A stretch of DNA of 64,000 nt from Manihot esculenta (Eukaryota > Streptophyta > Magnoliopsida > Malpighiales > Euphorbiaceae), in NCBI RefSeq assembly GCF_001659605.2, contig NW_025215483.1, positions 62,001 through 126,000 of the forward strand, written 5' to 3'. The first letter of the stretch is position 1. Every line of letters starts with the position of its first letter. The notes beneath the pieces were generated by a model. That model saw only the letters and a list, made by a program, of their open reading frames with translations, was not told where the DNA came from and ran no database searches. A program made the position numbers and the translations under genes. This document shows positions 61,501 through 64,000 of this stretch, piece after piece.

Positions 61501-63431
61501 TGCCTGTGAGTAATGAGGACTTCACAGTGTTCTGTGATGCATCTCGAGTGGGATTGGGTTGTGTATTGATGCAGAGTGATAGAGTAATAGCTTATGCTTC
61601 TAGACAGTTGAAGAAGCACGAGTTGAATTACCCTACCCATGACCTAGAGATGGCAGCAGTTATCTTTGCACTTAAGATGTGGCGGCATTACCTCTACGGG
61701 GTTAAATGCGAGATCTTCACCGATCATAAGAGTTTACAGTACATCTTAAGTCAGAGAGAGCTGAATTTGCGGCAGAGAAGGTGGGTCGAATTGCTCAGTG
61801 ATTATGATTGTAAAATCCAGTATCATCCGGGTAAGGCGAATGTTGTTGCAGACGCCCTAAGCCGGAAGTCACTAGGCAGTTTATCCCATATAGCAGCAGA
61901 ACGGAGACCAGTTGTGATGGAGCTTTATAAGCTCTTTGATGAGGGATTACAGCTCGAATTGTCTGGTACAGGTGCGTTGATAGCACAGATGAGAGTGACA
62001 CCTGTGTTTCTGGAGCAGATAGCTCAGAGACAGCATGAGGACCCTGCATTGATGAAAATTGCCAGGACTGTTCAGTCAGGCAATAGTGTAGAGTTCAGAT
62101 TTGACAGTAAAGGGATCCTTCGCTATGGGAGTCGCCTTTGTGTACCAGATAGGGGCAGTGTGAAGGAAGACATTATGAGGGAAGCTCATAATGCGAGGTA
62201 TAGTGTTCACCCAGGAGCCACCAAGATGTATCAGGATCTGAAACGGGTCTATTGGTGGCCAGCCATGAAGAAAGAAGTGGCGCAGTTCGTGACAGCCTGT
62301 GAGGTTTGTCAGAGGGTGAAATTAGAGCATCAGAAACCAGCCGGAATGCTTAACCCATTACCGATTCCAGAGTGGAAATGGGAGAACATAGCCATGGATT
62401 TTGTAGTGGGTTTACCAGCAGCGTCCAACAGGATAGACTCGATATGGGTGATTGTGGACAGACTCACGAAATCTGCTCATTTTCTTCCAGTACGGAGTAA
62501 CTATTCTGTGGATAAGTTGGCACAGATCTATCTGGATGAGATAGTGAGATTACATGGAGTTCCAGTGTCTATAGTTTCAGACAGAGGACCTCAGTTTACC
62601 TCTCGCTTTTGGCGGAGTCTGCAAAGTGCGATGGGCACGAGATTGGATTTTAGTACTGCTTTCCACCCACAGACTGATGGACAGTCAGAAAGGACCATCC
62701 AGACCATAGAGGATATGCTTCGACTATGTGTGTTAGACTTTGGCGGTTCTTGGAGGCAGCATCTACCTTTGGTAGAGTTTGCCTACAATAACAGCCATCA
62801 TGCTAGCATCGGGATGGCTCCTTATGAAGCTTTGTATGGGAGGAAGTGCAGATCCCCTGTTTGTTGGGAAGAGGTAGGAGAGAAGGCTCTTGCAGGGCCA
62901 GAGTTAGTAGACATTACCAGTAGAGTGGTGCCAATGATCAGAGAGAGAATCAGAACAGCTCAGAGTAGACAGAAACGTTATGCAGATGTGCGCAGAAAGC
63001 AGTTAGAGTTTCAAGAGGGTACTTGGGTATTGCTGAAAGTGTCTCCACTGAAAGGAGTGGTTCGTTTTGGAAAGAAAGGTAAATTAGCTCCACGGTACAT
63101 TGGACCCTTTGAGGTGTTGCAGAGGATCGGAAATGTGTCGTATAAGCTGGATTTACCTGCTTCTATGGAGAGGATTCACCCGGTCTTTCATGTTTCTATG
63201 CTACGGCAGTTTGTGTCAGATCCGAATCAGGTTCTGAGTGAGCCTGAGGTGGAGATTCACACAGATCTCACCTATGTAGAGCAGCCAGTGCGGATTGTGG
63301 ACACACAGATCAGACAGCTAAGGAACAAGGAGATTCCGATGGTGAAAGTTTTATGGAACCACCATAATCTAGAAGAGTGCACATGGGAGACGCGGGAGTC
63401 TATACTCCAGCAGTATCCATATTTGTTTTGA
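58533..63431 (+). CDS. gag-pol: E3 Gag-Pol polyprotein with chromodomain (about 1,632 aa, intact)
   Basis: I start at 58533 (MRGTRR), not the in-frame ATG at 58452. The upstream 27 residues are hydrophobic and unlike Gag, and the chosen ATG sits just after a T-rich stretch ending in CAG, as in E1 and E2. Domains: basic and proline/tyrosine-rich N-terminus; Gag capsid-like region about 178-338; zinc knuckles C398-C401-H405-C409 and C416-C419-H424-C429; protease DPGA (D519); RT D791 and FIDD 853-856; RNase H D1002, E1039, D1064, D1107; integrase HHCC (H1219, H1226, C1256, C1259) and D1289-D1350-E1386 with 35-residue spacing; GPF 1524-1526; chromodomain about 1578-1632. The stop TGA lies 78 bp before the LTR. 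All catalytic residues are present, so it is potentially autonomous. It could also supply proteins in trans to E1, which shares LTR and interior homology (inference). Confidence 0.94.
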   Translation: MRGTRRSARLTGVPPENERPAARPPALPRARSQRSSREGTSIDPRRSVDESRRGTARGGRSEERREAMEIDQSRDDSMGIGSFEEGMGESQGGAQTSGFGYPEYPMRGMSEYSSFVPYPPYMPYMPYPYYPPSPMYPSSPTHPSAAHLEPNEPVLPPEPLAPVVDRHEPSSSGGKVQMTEYLKLDAPKYNTGDDPFDYLRAVRMITSELGADDRRAIEMAGFTIKCKKAREWFKNYVEPRMDSMSWGEFANEFAGWAFPDNSREMKVIEFEQLRQTDEMSVDEFTDKFLDLLQYVGQACDTDQKKARRYTMRLHPRYASLILPAEKESFHTIVDAARKMEASANIQKQSKAQASGSKAPTPSSKRWDRAKGTKSKFWNKVKSGLGIGSGSSSGTAPVCRRCGKPHGGVCRLGSTACFKCGQEGHIARDCPQMTFAPSQQMSSGSVVQPVVRPAAPVMPQTSGRGRGRGVASTSAAGSRGGNPVAPARIFTVTQEEANTSNTVVSGNLIIGCSNVYALIDPGASHSFIASRAIERLGLISSELEYPLWVSGPRCDPSVAVSVCRFSPVFIEGRCLPADLVVLDLTDFDVILGMDWLSTYSATLDCREKLVSLRDQDGSECVFRGDRRGTPRGLISALQARRLLRRGCQGFLAHVRELDSQVREPATVPVVREFLDVFPDDLPGLPPDREIGFEIELLPGTRPISIPPYRMAPAELTELKEQLQDLVDKGFIRPSTSPWGAPVLFVRKKDGSLRLCIDYRQLNKVTIKNRYPLPRIDDLFDQLAGAGCFSKIDLRSGYHQLRVREADVPKTAFRTRYGHYEFLVMPFGLTNAPAAFMDLMNRVFSEFLDHFVIVFIDDILVYSRDAEEHAQHLRIILQTLREHGLYAKFSKCEFWLRSIAFLGHVVSAEGIEVDPKKIEAVANWPRPTTVTEIKSFLGLAGYYRRFVQNFSKIAAPMTKLTQKNQKFIWSDQCEESFEELKRRLTTAPVLALPVSNEDFTVFCDASRVGLGCVLMQSDRVIAYASRQLKKHELNYPTHDLEMAAVIFALKMWRHYLYGVKCEIFTDHKSLQYILSQRELNLRQRRWVELLSDYDCKIQYHPGKANVVADALSRKSLGSLSHIAAERRPVVMELYKLFDEGLQLELSGTGALIAQMRVTPVFLEQIAQRQHEDPALMKIARTVQSGNSVEFRFDSKGILRYGSRLCVPDRGSVKEDIMREAHNARYSVHPGATKMYQDLKRVYWWPAMKKEVAQFVTACEVCQRVKLEHQKPAGMLNPLPIPEWKWENIAMDFVVGLPAASNRIDSIWVIVDRLTKSAHFLPVRSNYSVDKLAQIYLDEIVRLHGVPVSIVSDRGPQFTSRFWRSLQSAMGTRLDFSTAFHPQTDGQSERTIQTIEDMLRLCVLDFGGSWRQHLPLVEFAYNNSHHASIGMAPYEALYGRKCRSPVCWEEVGEKALAGPELVDITSRVVPMIRERIRTAQSRQKRYADVRRKQLEFQEGTWVLLKVSPLKGVVRFGKKGKLAPRYIGPFEVLQRIGNVSYKLDLPASMERIHPVFHVSMLRQFVSDPNQVLSEPEVEIHTDLTYVEQPVRIVDTQIRQLRNKEIPMVKVLWNHHNLEECTWETRESILQQYPYLF

Positions 63432-63496
63432 GGTTAGTTTTCTCCGTTTCATGTGTTCATTATGTGTTTTCGGAACATCCGAGGACGAATGTTCTT

Positions 63497-63509
63497 AAGG
63501 AGGGGAGAA
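63497..63509 (+). promoter_or_regulatory. E3 polypurine tract
   Basis: AAGGAGGGGAGAA directly precedes the LTR start at 63510. The shared CGAGGACGAATG motif lies just upstream at 63480. Confidence 0.88.
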
Positions 63510-64000
63510 TGTAATACCCGGCTTGAGTCCGGCACCGGAATTCCTGTTGTATGGTGGAATCCGGGGTGCTGGGATTCGATAAAGGGTAGGATTTATGTTT
63601 TCTAAGTGTTATGATGTGTTTTATGGGTTTACCGTTTTATAGTTTTGAGTTGAAATGAATCAAGGCTGAGTTGAAATGAATCAAGGCAGAGGAGCCAAGT
63701 TCGGCCGCCGAAGATAAGTTCGGCTGCCGAAAGTGCCCAATGTTCGGCTTCCGAAGTTCAGGTTCGGCCCCCGAATGTTGCATGGTTTTGCATGCGATTC
63801 GGCAGCCGAAGCTGAGTTGCTTAGCCAGCAGGTTTGTATCCCTGAGTCAGCCTTTTGGACAGGTGTGATCACCAGATCATGTCCAGAAGTTGGCCACGTC
63901 TCCTATGCTTTATTTGCTAAGTGTGAGCAGCTCATGCAGGAGTTTGCTCGGTTACCAAGTTTTGAAGGTTTTGAAGCAAAAAGTGAGCTTTGGAGAGTTA
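63510..64000 (+). repeat. E3 3' LTR, first 491 bp
   Basis: It begins TGTAATACCCGGCTTGAG and continues past the window end. A 15-bp segment (AGTTGAAATGAATCA) is tandemly repeated near 63650. Five TTCGGCNNCCGAA units fall within 63700-63810. Only its own LTR features are visible; no gene is seen. Confidence 0.92.
63700..63810 (+). repeat. Cluster of five TTCGGCNNCCGAA dyads in E3 LTR
   Basis: 13-bp units start at 63700, 63719, 63743, 63763 and 63798. Arms TTCGG and CCGAA flank a variable centre (CCG, CTG, CTT, CCC, CAG). Related units occur in the E1 LTRs at 4591-4669 and 5243-5319. They could form small hairpins in DNA or RNA or bind a dimeric protein; the function is not known. Confidence 0.85.

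Larger units (their letters stand above)
57957..64000 (+). mobile_element. E3: Ty3/gypsy chromovirus, both LTRs truncated by gap and window end
   Basis: The 3'-terminal 355 bp of a 5' LTR is followed by a tRNA-Met primer site, an intact gag-pol frame, a polypurine tract and the first 491 bp of a 3' LTR beginning TGTAATACCC. The 5.2-kb interior is coding-dense. Its LTR ends and its interior are homologous to E1, while E2 is a more distant relative. The visible LTR segments do not overlap each other, so the insertion cannot be dated here. Confidence 0.94.

Overview
The window is repeat-dominated plant nuclear DNA, probably heterochromatin. The evidence is three Ty3/gypsy LTR retrotransposon units with chromodomains, initiator-tRNA-Met primer sites and plant-type gag zinc knuckles, plus a large 67-bp satellite. 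I see no host protein-coding gene, rRNA or tRNA. The species cannot be named from this sequence. The pol order (protease, reverse transcriptase, RNase H, integrase, GPY/F, C-terminal chromodomain) and the long LTRs point to chromoviruses of the Tekay/Del type; the clade name is an inference from motifs.

Layout. 1-151 is a gap. 152-6803 is element E1, a defective element with a 2,390-bp 3' LTR, a 5' LTR cut by the gap, and a 2.57-kb interior that keeps only a nucleocapsid-like Gag ORF and decayed protease/RT remnants. 6804-28415 is a head-to-tail array of about 322 monomers of 67 bp. 28416-29415 is a 1,000-N gap. 29416-36165 is the same satellite on the opposite strand (about 101 monomers). 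36166-56956 is element E2 as a tandem, LTR-gag/pol-LTR-gag/pol-LTR-gag/pol(partial), with an exact 7,798-bp period; the first two gag-pol frames are intact (1,552 aa) and the third is frameshifted just before the next gap. 56957-57956 is another 1,000-N gap. 57957-64000 is element E3, with the end of a 5' LTR, an intact gag-pol of about 1,632 aa, and the start of the 3' LTR. E1 is a decayed relative of the E3 lineage.

The satellite has a homogenised core and diverged edges. Local block duplications of 5, 11, 13, 16-17 and 51 monomers show an array being remodelled by unequal exchange. E1 and E2 both abut satellite directly. E1's two visible LTR segments look identical, so it moved recently despite lacking a usable pol.

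The least expected signals are: (i) a 166-bp array of six short hairpins/palindromes in the E2 LTR, mostly followed by ATACAG; (ii) clustered TTCGGCNNCCGAA dyads in the LTRs of both E1 and E3; (iii) the nucleocapsid-only Gag of E1; (iv) the E2 reading frame, which runs through the polypurine tract and uses the first TAA of the 3' LTR as its stop; and (v) the strand switch of the satellite at a gap. Several oddities lie next to gaps and may be assembly artefacts; these are marked.
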